Below are positions 26,489-35,588 of a stretch of 64,000 nucleotides of DNA, one piece after another. Every line of letters begins with the position of its first letter. Position 1 is the first letter of the stretch. The translations under genes and the position numbers were made by a program. The DNA is from CAZRIZ01 sp964625885 (GTDB taxonomy: Bacteria; Patescibacteriota; Saccharimonadia; Saccharimonadales; Saccharimonadaceae): NCBI GenBank assembly GCA_964625885.1, contig CAZVBM010000002.1, positions 1 to 64,000 of the forward strand, read 5' to 3'. Under the pieces are notes generated by a model that saw nothing but the letters and a program-made list of their open reading frames with translations, ran no database searches and was not told the DNA's origin.

Positions 26489-26980
26489 CTACTGATATAA
26501 CTGCTGTTCAACCAAGATGCTGTACACCTTTACAGCATTATAAAAATTCTCCAGTTCTTGCCCCTCTAGCATCTGATAGCGCACCACTTGGCTAGATTTA
26601 GCGACGCCACCTTCAGAGACTTCATAGCGCATCGTCTGAGAAACCGGCTGATGCGTATTAGGGTCGGCCCAAGTCTCATACCACATCCAGGTGTGGCGAT
26701 CGAAACAAAAGAAACTACGCTGTTCATCAGGCTTAACCAGACCAAAGACCCGAGCTCCAATCTCGCTCTCTTTTTGTAGCAACATTCGCTGCGTGTCGGT
26801 CGCCTTTTCTGGGCCGCCTATAGTTAAGGCGCGTGATTCACGCCACTGCATAATTCGATCTGACATTGCCATAATATCTTGAAGAACCGCACCACGTCCC
26901 GTCACATCAATTGGTGCATGCACCTGATCTTTAAAAAGATTGGCATATTTATCTTGTATATCTTGAATTGGCTCGTCCAT
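26489..26980 (-). CDS. Uncharacterised 163-residue soluble protein
   Basis: I do not recognise this protein. It has no membrane segment or signal peptide. It is rich in Met, Gln and aromatic residues, with a run around 90-125 (FDRHTWMWYETWADP) that looks like a beta-structured core. A TAAAAT box lies 8 nt before the ATG, so it is probably expressed from its own leaderless promoter. The desulfurase gene follows after 2 nt, which suggests co-transcription. Confidence 0.6.
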   Translation of the reverse strand: MDEPIQDIQDKYANLFKDQVHAPIDVTGRGAVLQDIMAMSDRIMQWRESRALTIGGPEKATDTQRMLLQKESEIGARVFGLVKPDEQRSFFCFDRHTWMWYETWADPNTHQPVSQTMRYEVSEGGVAKSSQVVRYQMLEGQELENFYNAVKVYSILVEQQLYQ

Positions 26981-26999
26981 TTAATATTATTTTAACAGA

Positions 27000-27752
27000 T
27001 TAGATAGAAAATAACAGCTCGGCGTTACGACTAGTTTGTTCAGCCAGTTCGGTAACTGGTAAACCACGCTGTGCAGCCAAAAATTCCACTACGCGCTTAA
27101 CATAAGCCGGTTGATTAACTTGGCCACGTAACGGCGACGGTGCTAAGAATGGAGCGTCTGTTTCTAGGACAATACTATTTAGTGGCATGTTCCTGTAAAT
27201 CGCTAATTGCTTATGGTCTTTGGTGAAGGTGACGATACCATTTAACCCCACCATCCACTCCTTAGCTAAAATTCGTTCCAGATTAGCCTGGTTATCTGAA
27301 AAACAGTGCACGACTGCTCGCCTAATATCATAACCATCAACAACCTGCCAAAAATCATCATAAGCCTCGCGCACATGAAAAATAATTGGTAAGTCGTGCG
27401 CCAAAGCTAGCTCAATCTGCTGACGCAGCACCTTGACCTGAACATCGCGCGGCGAGAAGTCATAATGATAATCGAGTCCTGTTTCGCCAACTGCCACCAG
27501 TTTAGAATGTGAGAAATCAATCTGATGCATGAAATTCATACCATCTTTGGCATGATGTGGGTGGACACCAACGCTAGCCCAAACATTGACATGGTTCTCA
27601 GCGAACGCCAAGGCGCGTCGCGATTCATCTTCATCAGCACTGGCTAAAATAATCTTTTCAACACCAGCCAGTCTGGCCTCAGCTAGACAATCAATTGGAT
27701 CGAGCGGAAATTCGGCGTCCGCCAAATGACAGTGAGTGTCAATTAGTCGCAT
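27000..27752 (-). CDS. tatD: TatD-family metal-dependent hydrolase
   Basis: This 250-residue TIM-barrel protein shows the family metal ligands: DTHCHL at the N-terminus, AVGETGLDYH, the FHVREA histidine, VVHCFS, and ETDAPFLAPSPLRG. TatD proteins are 3'-5' DNases acting in repair and DNA turnover. The start overlaps the end of metG by 14 nt. The pairing metG-tatD-rsmA is a very common bacterial gene order. Confidence 0.94.
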   Translation of the reverse strand: MRLIDTHCHLADAEFPLDPIDCLAEARLAGVEKIILASADEDESRRALAFAENHVNVWASVGVHPHHAKDGMNFMHQIDFSHSKLVAVGETGLDYHYDFSPRDVQVKVLRQQIELALAHDLPIIFHVREAYDDFWQVVDGYDIRRAVVHCFSDNQANLERILAKEWMVGLNGIVTFTKDHKQLAIYRNMPLNSIVLETDAPFLAPSPLRGQVNQPAYVKRVVEFLAAQRGLPVTELAEQTSRNAELLFSI

Positions 27753-29241
27753 TAACTGTACCAGCTGGTTGACGAGGATCGGCTGTGTGAATATAAATCT
27801 TCGGGAAAAGTGGTAAGTGAGAAGCGTCGATCACGCCATTGCCAAATATTTGGCGAATCTTTTGGGCGGTTTCTGGCATAAACGGCTCTAGAAGTGACGA
27901 CATTTGTAGCAGACCACTAGCAGCATAGTTCAGGACATCCTCGAGATGATGTTTGGATTCCGGATCGGTCTCAGCTTTCTTGGCAATCTCCCACGGCTTA
28001 ACTGAATCAATATATTTATTCAGACTATGTACAAAAGACCAGGTTTCATCCATAGCGCGATCAAAACGCAAATCGCGTATCGCCTCAAAGTAGGAGTTCT
28101 CGTCATGATTAGTGGTATCCACTCCCGCCACCACACCAGCTTGATATTTCTCAATCATTTTAGCGACGCGCTGCACCAAGTTGCCTAAATCATTACCCAT
28201 CTCTGAGTTATAAGCCGTTTCAAATTTCTGCCAAGTAAAATCGCCATCATCTTGAGTTGGTATATGTCGCGAAAAATAATACCGAAAAGCATCGCGGCCA
28301 TAGTTATCAATAAGCTCAACTGGGTCAACCACGTTACCAACCGATTTGCTCATCTTGGCACCATCAACATTAATATGACCATGCACTAATAGGATTTTTG
28401 GTAAAGGCAGCTCCAATGCTAGTAAGATGGCTGGCCACAAACCGGCATGAAAACGCAAGATATCTTTACCAATCACTTGCACATCAGCTGGCCAAACCTC
28501 ATCCCAACCCAACTGATCTGGATAGCCAATACCCGTTATGTAGCTCGACAGAGCATCAAACCAAACATACATTACCTGATCTGGGTCGTTTGGAACGGAG
28601 ATACCCCACCCCAAGCTTTTGCGTGGACGCGAGACTGAGACGTCAGCCAGACCATCTTTAATTAGGTTAAGAAACTCATTGCGACGCATCTCTGGCACAA
28701 TCTGCATCTGGCCAGATTCAATAGCTGAACGAATTTGGTCACCGAAGGCACCAGCCTTGAAATAATAATTTTCTTCCTCAATATGCTCGAGAGCTTTTTG
28801 ATGATCAGGACAGATACCCTCGCAAGCCGCCGCCTCAGCATCTGTAAAAAAGCGCTCACAACCGGTGCAGTACCAGCCATTGTAGCCAGATTTGTAGATA
28901 TAGGGCTGGAGCTTTGTCCAGATATACTGCACGGCGCCAACATGATGGCCGTCTGTTGTCCGCACCGCATCGGTGTAACTAGCGCCGACTTTTTCAACCA
29001 AATTACGAAAGTTAAGATGATTTTCATCGACATAAGCTTGCGGTTCAAGGCCCAATTCTTGAGCTTTTTGGGCGATTTTGTTGCCATGCTCATCTGTACC
29101 GATCATAAAACGCACATCTTTGCCATGCCTCTTGTGATGTCGTGCCCAAATATCAGCGTAAAGATAATCTAGCGCATTGCCAATGTGCGGCTTAGCGTTA
29201 ACATACGGAATTGCCGTCGTGATATACAGAGAGTTCTTCAT
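27739..29241 (-). CDS. metG: Methionyl-tRNA synthetase
   Basis: This 500-residue class I synthetase has the HIGH-type PHIGNALDY, a zinc/knuckle insertion (WYCTGCERFFTD ... CEGICPDH) and KMSKSVGN. It charges tRNA-Met. It lacks the C-terminal tRNA-binding/dimerisation domain found in longer forms. TAAAAT at 29249-29254 is 7 nt before the ATG, so the mRNA is predicted to start at the initiation codon. It is followed by tatD with overlapping frames. Confidence 0.95.
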   Translation of the reverse strand: MKNSLYITTAIPYVNAKPHIGNALDYLYADIWARHHKRHGKDVRFMIGTDEHGNKIAQKAQELGLEPQAYVDENHLNFRNLVEKVGASYTDAVRTTDGHHVGAVQYIWTKLQPYIYKSGYNGWYCTGCERFFTDAEAAACEGICPDHQKALEHIEEENYYFKAGAFGDQIRSAIESGQMQIVPEMRRNEFLNLIKDGLADVSVSRPRKSLGWGISVPNDPDQVMYVWFDALSSYITGIGYPDQLGWDEVWPADVQVIGKDILRFHAGLWPAILLALELPLPKILLVHGHINVDGAKMSKSVGNVVDPVELIDNYGRDAFRYYFSRHIPTQDDGDFTWQKFETAYNSEMGNDLGNLVQRVAKMIEKYQAGVVAGVDTTNHDENSYFEAIRDLRFDRAMDETWSFVHSLNKYIDSVKPWEIAKKAETDPESKHHLEDVLNYAASGLLQMSSLLEPFMPETAQKIRQIFGNGVIDASHLPLFPKIYIHTADPRQPAGTVNATN

Positions 29242-29251
29242 ACCTACTATT

Positions 29252-30013
29252 TTATATCAGCTGAGCAATTTTCACAAAATCAGCCAAAGATAGCTCCTGG
29301 GCGCGCTTATCTGGATCAATTCCGGCCCGCTCCAACAACGCCACGGCGTCATCTTTACTAATCGCCAGACCGCCTGCCAAAGACGAGCGTAGCTTCTTGC
29401 GCCTAGCGCCAAACCCCGCCTTGACTACGCGCATAAAAGTCCTTTCATCAGGGGCTAGTGGCTGAGAGCGTAGATCTAGTCTTACCACTTGTGAATCCAC
29501 CTTTGGCGGGGGTGTAAATAGCTCAGCCGGGACAATTTGACCAAGTTCTGTTTCGGCCCAATTCTCTACTGCCAAGCCCAGGACACTAGAGCCGTCAATC
29601 TGAGCTATTCGCTCTGCCACCTCTTTTTGAACTAAAACTGTAATTGAGCTTGGACGATTCGGAGCCGTAAGCAAAAAGCGAATAATTTTTGAGGTGATGT
29701 AATATGGTAAATTTGCCACCACTTTATAGTTTTGAGGCAGATTGGTTAGGTCAAGTTGCAATATATCTGCCTGAATAACTTCTAGACTCTTACCAGGAAA
29801 CTGCGCTGGTAGGTTGGCTGCCAAATGTTCGTCTAGCTCCACCGCAATAACTCTTTTAGCTCGCCGCAGCAGAGCGCTAGTTAGCGTCCCCAGCCCCGGT
29901 CCAATTTCTAAAACCGTATCACTCTCGTCTACACCGGCAAAATTAACAATTGAATCTAGCACCGATCGATCCTTTAGCCAGTGCTGCCCGAGCGATTTGT
30001 TTGGCGCTGTCAT
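29252..30013 (-). CDS. rsmA: 16S rRNA dimethyladenosine transferase
   Basis: This 253-residue protein has KSLGQHWLKDRSVLDSIV, the SAM-binding motif VLEIGPGLGTLTSALL, VANLPYYITSKII (the NLPY catalytic loop) and a C-terminal FGARRKKLRSSLAG. KsgA/RsmA dimethylates two adjacent adenosines near the 3' end of 16S rRNA. It lies 2 nt downstream of the DUF348/G5 gene and 10 nt before the metG start codon. This G5-rsmA order is also seen in Firmicutes as yabE-ksgA. Confidence 0.95.
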   Translation of the reverse strand: MTAPNKSLGQHWLKDRSVLDSIVNFAGVDESDTVLEIGPGLGTLTSALLRRAKRVIAVELDEHLAANLPAQFPGKSLEVIQADILQLDLTNLPQNYKVVANLPYYITSKIIRFLLTAPNRPSSITVLVQKEVAERIAQIDGSSVLGLAVENWAETELGQIVPAELFTPPPKVDSQVVRLDLRSQPLAPDERTFMRVVKAGFGARRKKLRSSLAGGLAISKDDAVALLERAGIDPDKRAQELSLADFVKIAQLI

Positions 30014-30015
30014 AC

Positions 30016-31242
30016 TTAAATACCGTCTGGCTTGGTCCAGTCCGTTGCAATGTCAAAACCGTGTGGATGTCGAGCCGTAAAAGCACCGGTGTCGTACACC
30101 TTGCCTAAGCCAAGGCTAGTCTCCACTACTGAACAACGCGGATAGTTATCTAAATGAGCCGCCACAATAATATAGCCATCGCGATCAACCTTGACGCCGT
30201 CACCTCGAACAGTATAGTAACCACCCTGGTTGCAATTACGCATAACAATACTCATCGGCAAATCATAATAGGTCTCACGATGCACCACACCGCTGCTATC
30301 AACAAACTGATAAACACCTTTTGATTTAGTAAGCCCACCAGAAGGCTTGGCCCCTACAACCTCAACCTGCTCAACTGGCTCGGTGATTATAACACTACTT
30401 AATTCGCGTCGCGCCACCTCCTCACCATTTTTTATTTCCACTTCGTAGGTCACTAGGCGCCGGCCAGAAACCCCAGCTTGCTCAATATGACGATAGTTCT
30501 GCGCACGATTAAAGTCATAGACTTTGCGTACCGAAAAGCTAACCTCTTCTTCCTGAGCAACTTCTTGTTTTCCCTCTCGCCAAAGCTCCAAAGTCATACC
30601 ATCAACAACTGGCGCATCTAGTGCTAGGCTTAAACGATCATCAGCCCCCAGCTTGATCCTCTTAACAGACAGCAGTTCGGCCACATTTTTACCCTGAGTG
30701 CGAACCTCTATCGCCTTGCCATAATAAAGAAAGTTGACTAGCTTAGCTCGAGTAACCACATAGCTCAAGCCAGTCTCTCCGCCAGTCGCCATAAAATCAA
30801 ATTTAGGTGTCACTATATCCTCTGGATAAAGCGTTACCCCAGCTACGCGCGCGATCAAATCAGGTGTTTCGTATGGTGTCACCACCCTCAGGCGAGTCGT
30901 CCCGTCAACTAGCAACACTGAGTGAGCACGAAATATATTGATATTAAATTTATCGGAAATTAGTTCGGTGTCCAAGCTTGGCTCAACCACATCTCCCGGA
31001 GAAACTTTAATTTTTGCTTGCTCTAAAACCACCGCCACGGTAGTCTGATTTGTCAGGACAACCTGTTTTTGGTCGCGATCGAAAATCGTCACTAAGCGCT
31101 GTTTAGCGCCATCATTATTCTCACTAGTCGCAAACGCCCTTGGTAGTAAAACAAATGCCCCAATTGACAAAAACGCGACCGTTGCCGCTAAAATAATTGA
31201 CGTCTTAACAGATAGTCTAACCTGCCTAATTCTTCTAAGCAT
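30016..31242 (-). CDS. YabE-like secreted protein with DUF348, G5 and 3D-type regions
   Basis: This 408-residue protein has a basic N-terminus with a signal/membrane segment (about 14-38). Two DUF348 repeats follow (VTIFDRDQKQVVLTNQTTV; VLLVDGTTRLRVVTPYETP), then a G5 domain (about 240-300, SGRRLVTYEVEIKNGEEVARREL), then a C-terminal region. The family acts in cell-wall remodelling, as in B. subtilis YabE and Rpf-like proteins. I choose ATG 31242 because a TACAAT box lies 8 nt upstream; the frame is open further but would overlap the promoter. Unlike YabE, the end HPHGFDIATDW does not show a clear 3D aspartate triad. Confidence 0.8.
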   Translation of the reverse strand: MLRRIRQVRLSVKTSIILAATVAFLSIGAFVLLPRAFATSENNDGAKQRLVTIFDRDQKQVVLTNQTTVAVVLEQAKIKVSPGDVVEPSLDTELISDKFNINIFRAHSVLLVDGTTRLRVVTPYETPDLIARVAGVTLYPEDIVTPKFDFMATGGETGLSYVVTRAKLVNFLYYGKAIEVRTQGKNVAELLSVKRIKLGADDRLSLALDAPVVDGMTLELWREGKQEVAQEEEVSFSVRKVYDFNRAQNYRHIEQAGVSGRRLVTYEVEIKNGEEVARRELSSVIITEPVEQVEVVGAKPSGGLTKSKGVYQFVDSSGVVHRETYYDLPMSIVMRNCNQGGYYTVRGDGVKVDRDGYIIVAAHLDNYPRCSVVETSLGLGKVYDTGAFTARHPHGFDIATDWTKPDGI

Positions 31243-31261
31243 TTGGTTATATTGTACCACA

Positions 31262-33352
31262 CTATCTCTTGCTTAAATTAGCGTATTGGGTGTTGAGCTT
31301 ACGAGTTTTACCATCGTTAAAACGCACTGACACTGCTAGACCATCAACGTCAATCACTTCGCCCCGACCAAACTGTGGCGATTCCACAAAATCTCCCACC
31401 TCAAAAGCGTTAATAAAGTCGATTTCTTCATAAAACGGCTCTAATCCATAGCGCGATGATGATATGTCGGGGCGAATGCAGTCCAAAAATTGCGAAGGTA
31501 ATAGATATTGACGCTGTCCAAACACAAACCGCGAGCCAGCGTAGGTTAAATAGAGCTCCTCTTTGGCGCGCGTCATTGCCACGTAACAAAGGCGCCTCTC
31601 CTCTTCTAATTCACCCGGTTCATCATAAACTCGCGAATGCGGAAAAGTCCCCTCCTCCATGCCGACGATAATCACCACTGGAAATTCCAGCCCTTTTGAA
31701 GCATGCATTGTCATTAGACTAACTTGATTGTCGTCAGCCACCTGATCAGTACTTGACATCAGAGCTGCATCTTCTAGAAAAGACTCGATATCGCTATAAA
31801 GCGCGGCCTCGCTAACTAAAACACCTAAGTTAGCCAACCGGTCCTCACCCTCAATCGAACCGTCGCTCAAATAATCTTTATACCCCGATAGAACTATGGC
31901 CTTATCGATAATTTCACCTGGCGCCAAACCAACCTTAAATAATTGATCAATTTGGCTGATTATCTTAGCAAACTTTTCCAACTTGGTTCGAGCTACCGTC
32001 TTTAGCGGACTTTCCTCGAGATGATACAGCGCCTCAACCAAGTTATAATTAGTGCTTTGTTGCCAGTTAATAAAGTTTTCAACCGTCACACTACCGATGC
32101 CACGCGCCGGTGTATTAATCGCCCGCGCTAAGCTCGCCACATCAGACGGCTGATAAACCAGCTTTATATAAGCCAAAATATCCTTAATTTCTTTGCGATC
32201 AAAAAAGCGCACACCACCAATCACCTTGTGTGGGATCTGGTAGCGCATGAAGGCCTGCTCAACCTGGTAAGATTGAGCATTAGCGCGGTAAAGCACCGCG
32301 ATGTCTGCCAAGTTATGTCCATCCAACACCGCCGATTTAACGATTTCCGCCACGCGATTAGCTTCATCAACCTCATCACGCGTTTCAATTATGTCAATTG
32401 GCTTGCCGTCACCCGCCTCAGTCCAGATTTTCTTATCAGTTCGCTGCTGATTTTGCTCAATCAATCGCTGAGCCGCTTGCAAGATATTATTAGTCGAACG
32501 ATAATTTTGCTCTAACTTAACTTCTTTTGCCTCGGGCCAATCGCGTTTAAAATTCAAGATATTAGTAAAATCTGCTCCGCGCCACGAGTAAATTGACTGC
32601 CAATCATCACCAACCACGCAGATATTTTGTTGATCGCTAACCAACATTTTAACGATTTGATACTGGGCGTGGTTAGTATCTTGGTATTCATCAACCAGGA
32701 TATGCAAGAAACGCTCTTGCCATAAAGCCCGAGTTTTTGGTTTGGTACGCAACAGGCGCACCACTTCCAGCAACAAATCATCAAAATCCAAAGCATTAGC
32801 CGACCGGCGAAGCGATTCATAGCGCTCATAGACCGCGGCCAACATCTTTTGTTTCTGGCCACGCGCCTGATCAAGCGCCTCAGCCAGATCAACCATTTTA
32901 TTTTTATTCGATGAGATCACCGCTACCGCTAATTGCGGTTTTAGCTCTCGGTCGGAAATATTCAGATCTTTTAATGCTCGTTTCACCAAACCTAGCCGAT
33001 CTGATTCGTCGTAAATAACGAACTTCTCGTCAATTTGGATTTCGACGCCACTTTCTCGCAAGATTTTGACACAAATACCGTGAAATGTGCCCATAAAAGG
33101 CATAAAATACCAGCTGTCTTCGCGCCCCAACAGATGAGCAAGACGCGAACGCATCTCTTTAGCCGCCTTATTTGTAAAGGTCACCGCCAAAATCTCATCT
33201 GGCTTCACGCCACAATTAGCAATCAAGTGCGCGATTCGATGTGTCAAAGTTTTGGTTTTACCGCTGCCGGGGCCAGCCAAAATCAAAAGCGGACCATCGG
33301 TTATCTTGACCGCCTCGCTTTGAGCGGCATTTAAGCCCCTAAAAACATCCAT
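31262..33352 (-). CDS. UvrD/PcrA/Rep-family DNA helicase
   Basis: This 696-residue superfamily 1A helicase has the Q motif (LNAAQSEAV), Walker A GPGSGKTKTL, motif Ia TFTNKAAKEM, Walker B ILVDEYQDTNHAQY, motif III VVGDDWQSIYSWRGAD, motif IV LEQNYRSTNNIL, motif V TMHASKGLEFPVV and motif VI VAMTRAKEELYLTY. It unwinds DNA 3'-5' in repair and replication restart. The C-terminal FGRGEVIDVDG is the PcrA-type beta domain that contacts RNA polymerase or accessory proteins. A TAAAAT box lies 6 nt before the ATG and overlaps the stop of the previous gene. Confidence 0.95.
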   Translation of the reverse strand: MDVFRGLNAAQSEAVKITDGPLLILAGPGSGKTKTLTHRIAHLIANCGVKPDEILAVTFTNKAAKEMRSRLAHLLGREDSWYFMPFMGTFHGICVKILRESGVEIQIDEKFVIYDESDRLGLVKRALKDLNISDRELKPQLAVAVISSNKNKMVDLAEALDQARGQKQKMLAAVYERYESLRRSANALDFDDLLLEVVRLLRTKPKTRALWQERFLHILVDEYQDTNHAQYQIVKMLVSDQQNICVVGDDWQSIYSWRGADFTNILNFKRDWPEAKEVKLEQNYRSTNNILQAAQRLIEQNQQRTDKKIWTEAGDGKPIDIIETRDEVDEANRVAEIVKSAVLDGHNLADIAVLYRANAQSYQVEQAFMRYQIPHKVIGGVRFFDRKEIKDILAYIKLVYQPSDVASLARAINTPARGIGSVTVENFINWQQSTNYNLVEALYHLEESPLKTVARTKLEKFAKIISQIDQLFKVGLAPGEIIDKAIVLSGYKDYLSDGSIEGEDRLANLGVLVSEAALYSDIESFLEDAALMSSTDQVADDNQVSLMTMHASKGLEFPVVIIVGMEEGTFPHSRVYDEPGELEEERRLCYVAMTRAKEELYLTYAGSRFVFGQRQYLLPSQFLDCIRPDISSSRYGLEPFYEEIDFINAFEVGDFVESPQFGRGEVIDVDGLAVSVRFNDGKTRKLNTQYANLSKR

Positions 33353-33361
33353 GGAGCTATT

Positions 33362-34759
33362 TTAGCGTAAAAGCGCTTCGACGTCACCCCAGAAGAAGTA
33401 GACCAAACCAGCGACAATTAGAATTATCAGAATAAGTAATATCGTCCAACCAATTGAGCTTTTCTTATCCTCCTCGGCTACTGGACGTAGTTCCGCCCGA
33501 TAAAGCGCGGTTTGTTCACCAGCGTCGTAAGTTGAAATTCGATCTGGCACATGCATTGTAACCGAAGGAGACTGAATTAATGGCTCAGGTTGTCCAAGCG
33601 GACGCTTTTTAACCTTAGTCTCTGGTATAAATGGGCTCGACTTGGGTTGCTTCGGCTCAGCTGGAGTTAGTTGTACGTCGTCATCGTCATTAGACTCGAT
33701 CAACTCCTTGGGTTGAAGCGGCGCAGCCTTCAAGGCCCTTCTGGCAACCGAAAGCTTAGCATCAATATCAGACTTCCGATCTAACCCCGGCTCAGTCTTT
33801 AGCTCGGCCCTTGGCTCCGATTTAGGCTCGGGCCGAGTGACCATCTCCACCGCTTGTTCTTTGATGGTAACTACTTCGCCATCAGGCTTGATTACAGTGG
33901 TCCTCCCCGTTTGGACGCTGCCTTTAACGGTCTTGGCTGGCTGGCCATCTTTTGCGGGAAGTTTCATTTCAAAACCAACCGAGCGCTTGGTGACAGCTGG
34001 CTTAGGCGCAACATCGGTAATCTTATCGGCTTTTTGACGAATTTGAGCGTTAATCCTGGCCGCCCTGGCTCGACGTTCATCAGGAGACAGGCGCTTTGGG
34101 GCCACGATTGGTGTAGTAGTAGAAGTCATAAAATCAATATATTTACCGCGGCGATGTGGGATATGAGTCTTTTGGGGAATCGAAGCGGTCGCAACGGAGG
34201 GGATAACTTTTGGTTCAGGAAGTAGCTCAGGCTCAGACTTGGAATCAGCCAACCTAGGCACCTCTTTGACTGGAGCTAGCTCAACTTTTGACTCGGCCGC
34301 CTTTAACTTAGGCAGGGGGTCAACCTTAGCCTCAAAGGACTCCTCCTTGGCTGGCCCAATTGACACAGTCTTACCTAACAGGTCTTTTGGTATTGGTACT
34401 TTTATTGGTCGAGGCGAAGCGCTTGATGATTCTGAAGGAGACTTGGCGGCCTCAAAGCCAACTGGCACTCGCTGCTTAACCTCAACGGTGGCGTCACTCG
34501 TATCAGGAACAAATTTGTCCTTAACCTCCTGATCAATATCGCTGACCTCTACGTCAGTAATAGCCCCAGTCTTTGCCAGATTGACAATATCGTTATCTTC
34601 TTCTAATTTAGCCACCAAATCAGCAGCAATCTCATCTAGGTTGCCACCGCCAACATCTTCGGACAACTCATTAATCACGTCCTCTTCTGCAGCCTGCTTT
34701 TCCATCAAGGCGCCGATTGCGCGGTCTAGTTCTTCAAAGTCAATGTCTTTATCTGCCAC
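33362..34759 (-). CDS. Tail-anchored low-complexity protein, function unknown
   Basis: This 465-residue protein is mostly charged, with Pro, Lys, Glu and Ser stretches that are probably disordered. One membrane helix lies at the very C-terminus (about 437-457), so the bulk faces the cytoplasm if it is tail-anchored. The N-terminal 60 residues are acidic and helical. It starts at GTG with a GGAGG Shine-Dalgarno that overlaps the tpiA stop, so it is coupled to tpiA. I recognise no domain. It may be a scaffold, but the sequence alone does not show this. Confidence 0.6.
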   Translation of the reverse strand: MADKDIDFEELDRAIGALMEKQAAEEDVINELSEDVGGGNLDEIAADLVAKLEEDNDIVNLAKTGAITDVEVSDIDQEVKDKFVPDTSDATVEVKQRVPVGFEAAKSPSESSSASPRPIKVPIPKDLLGKTVSIGPAKEESFEAKVDPLPKLKAAESKVELAPVKEVPRLADSKSEPELLPEPKVIPSVATASIPQKTHIPHRRGKYIDFMTSTTTPIVAPKRLSPDERRARAARINAQIRQKADKITDVAPKPAVTKRSVGFEMKLPAKDGQPAKTVKGSVQTGRTTVIKPDGEVVTIKEQAVEMVTRPEPKSEPRAELKTEPGLDRKSDIDAKLSVARRALKAAPLQPKELIESNDDDDVQLTPAEPKQPKSSPFIPETKVKKRPLGQPEPLIQSPSVTMHVPDRISTYDAGEQTALYRAELRPVAEEDKKSSIGWTILLILIILIVAGLVYFFWGDVEALLR

Positions 34760-34768
34760 TAGCGCCTC

Positions 34769-35548
34769 CTATTGACTTTCCTTGAATGTTTCATAAGCTT
34801 TTTCGACAACTGCCGCAAAATCCGCTGGATTAATACTGAGAGCACCAACCACTAGGCCGTCAATGCCCGGAACGCGTAAGTAGTCATCAGCACTGTTAAC
34901 CGTGACACTGCCTCCGTAAAGAACGCGTACCGCCTCGGCTGCCTTGGCGCCATAAAGCTCCTTGATCTGATAACGAATAATCTTAACCGCCTCAGCAATA
35001 TCATCTGGCATAGCAGACTCGCCCGTGCCAGTAGCCCAAACTGGCTCGTAAGCCACTACTACATCGGCAATTTCTTCACTAGTGACATTAGCCAGACCGC
35101 CAATTAATTGATCATTAATCGCATCACGGGTTTCGCCATTGGTTTTTTCGCTGATAGTCTCGCCAACGCACAAAATCGGCTTAACTCCTGAGCGAATTGC
35201 TGCTTGAACCTTAGCACGAACATCGCGATCGCTCTCATTGAATAAATAGCGTCGATCAGAGTGACCGACCAAAGCATAGTCAACAATTCCCCGTAGTTGC
35301 GCAATCGACACCTCGCCAGTAAACGAGCCCATATCACGCCAGTAGAAATTCTGAGCCGCCAGCTTAAACTGACGTCGATTGATCTGTAACGACAAAGATT
35401 GCAAGGCAAACATCGATGGCGCTAAAACAATATCCATGCCTTGGCGAATTTTTACCTCTTTGGATAATTTCTCGAGCAATAAACTGGATTCTTGCATGTT
35501 AAAATTCATCTTCCAGTTACCCACGATTAGCGGTCGATTTTTTGTCAT
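34769..35548 (-). CDS. tpiA: Triosephosphate isomerase
   Basis: This 259-residue protein has VGNWKMNF (catalytic Lys), ALVGHSDRRYLF (catalytic His; Ser-Asp replaces the common Ser-Glu), VVAYEPVWATGTG (catalytic Glu) and a C-terminal LYGGSV phosphate loop. It interconverts dihydroxyacetone phosphate and glyceraldehyde 3-phosphate. It sits downstream of pgk and pyk in a lower-glycolysis cluster and overlaps the ribosome-binding site of the following gene. Confidence 0.95.
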   Translation of the reverse strand: MTKNRPLIVGNWKMNFNMQESSLLLEKLSKEVKIRQGMDIVLAPSMFALQSLSLQINRRQFKLAAQNFYWRDMGSFTGEVSIAQLRGIVDYALVGHSDRRYLFNESDRDVRAKVQAAIRSGVKPILCVGETISEKTNGETRDAINDQLIGGLANVTSEEIADVVVAYEPVWATGTGESAMPDDIAEAVKIIRYQIKELYGAKAAEAVRVLYGGSVTVNSADDYLRVPGIDGLVVGALSINPADFAAVVEKAYETFKESQ

Positions 35549-35588
35549 GTAAAGTCCTTGTGCTTATTTACTTTGATTGTAACGCACT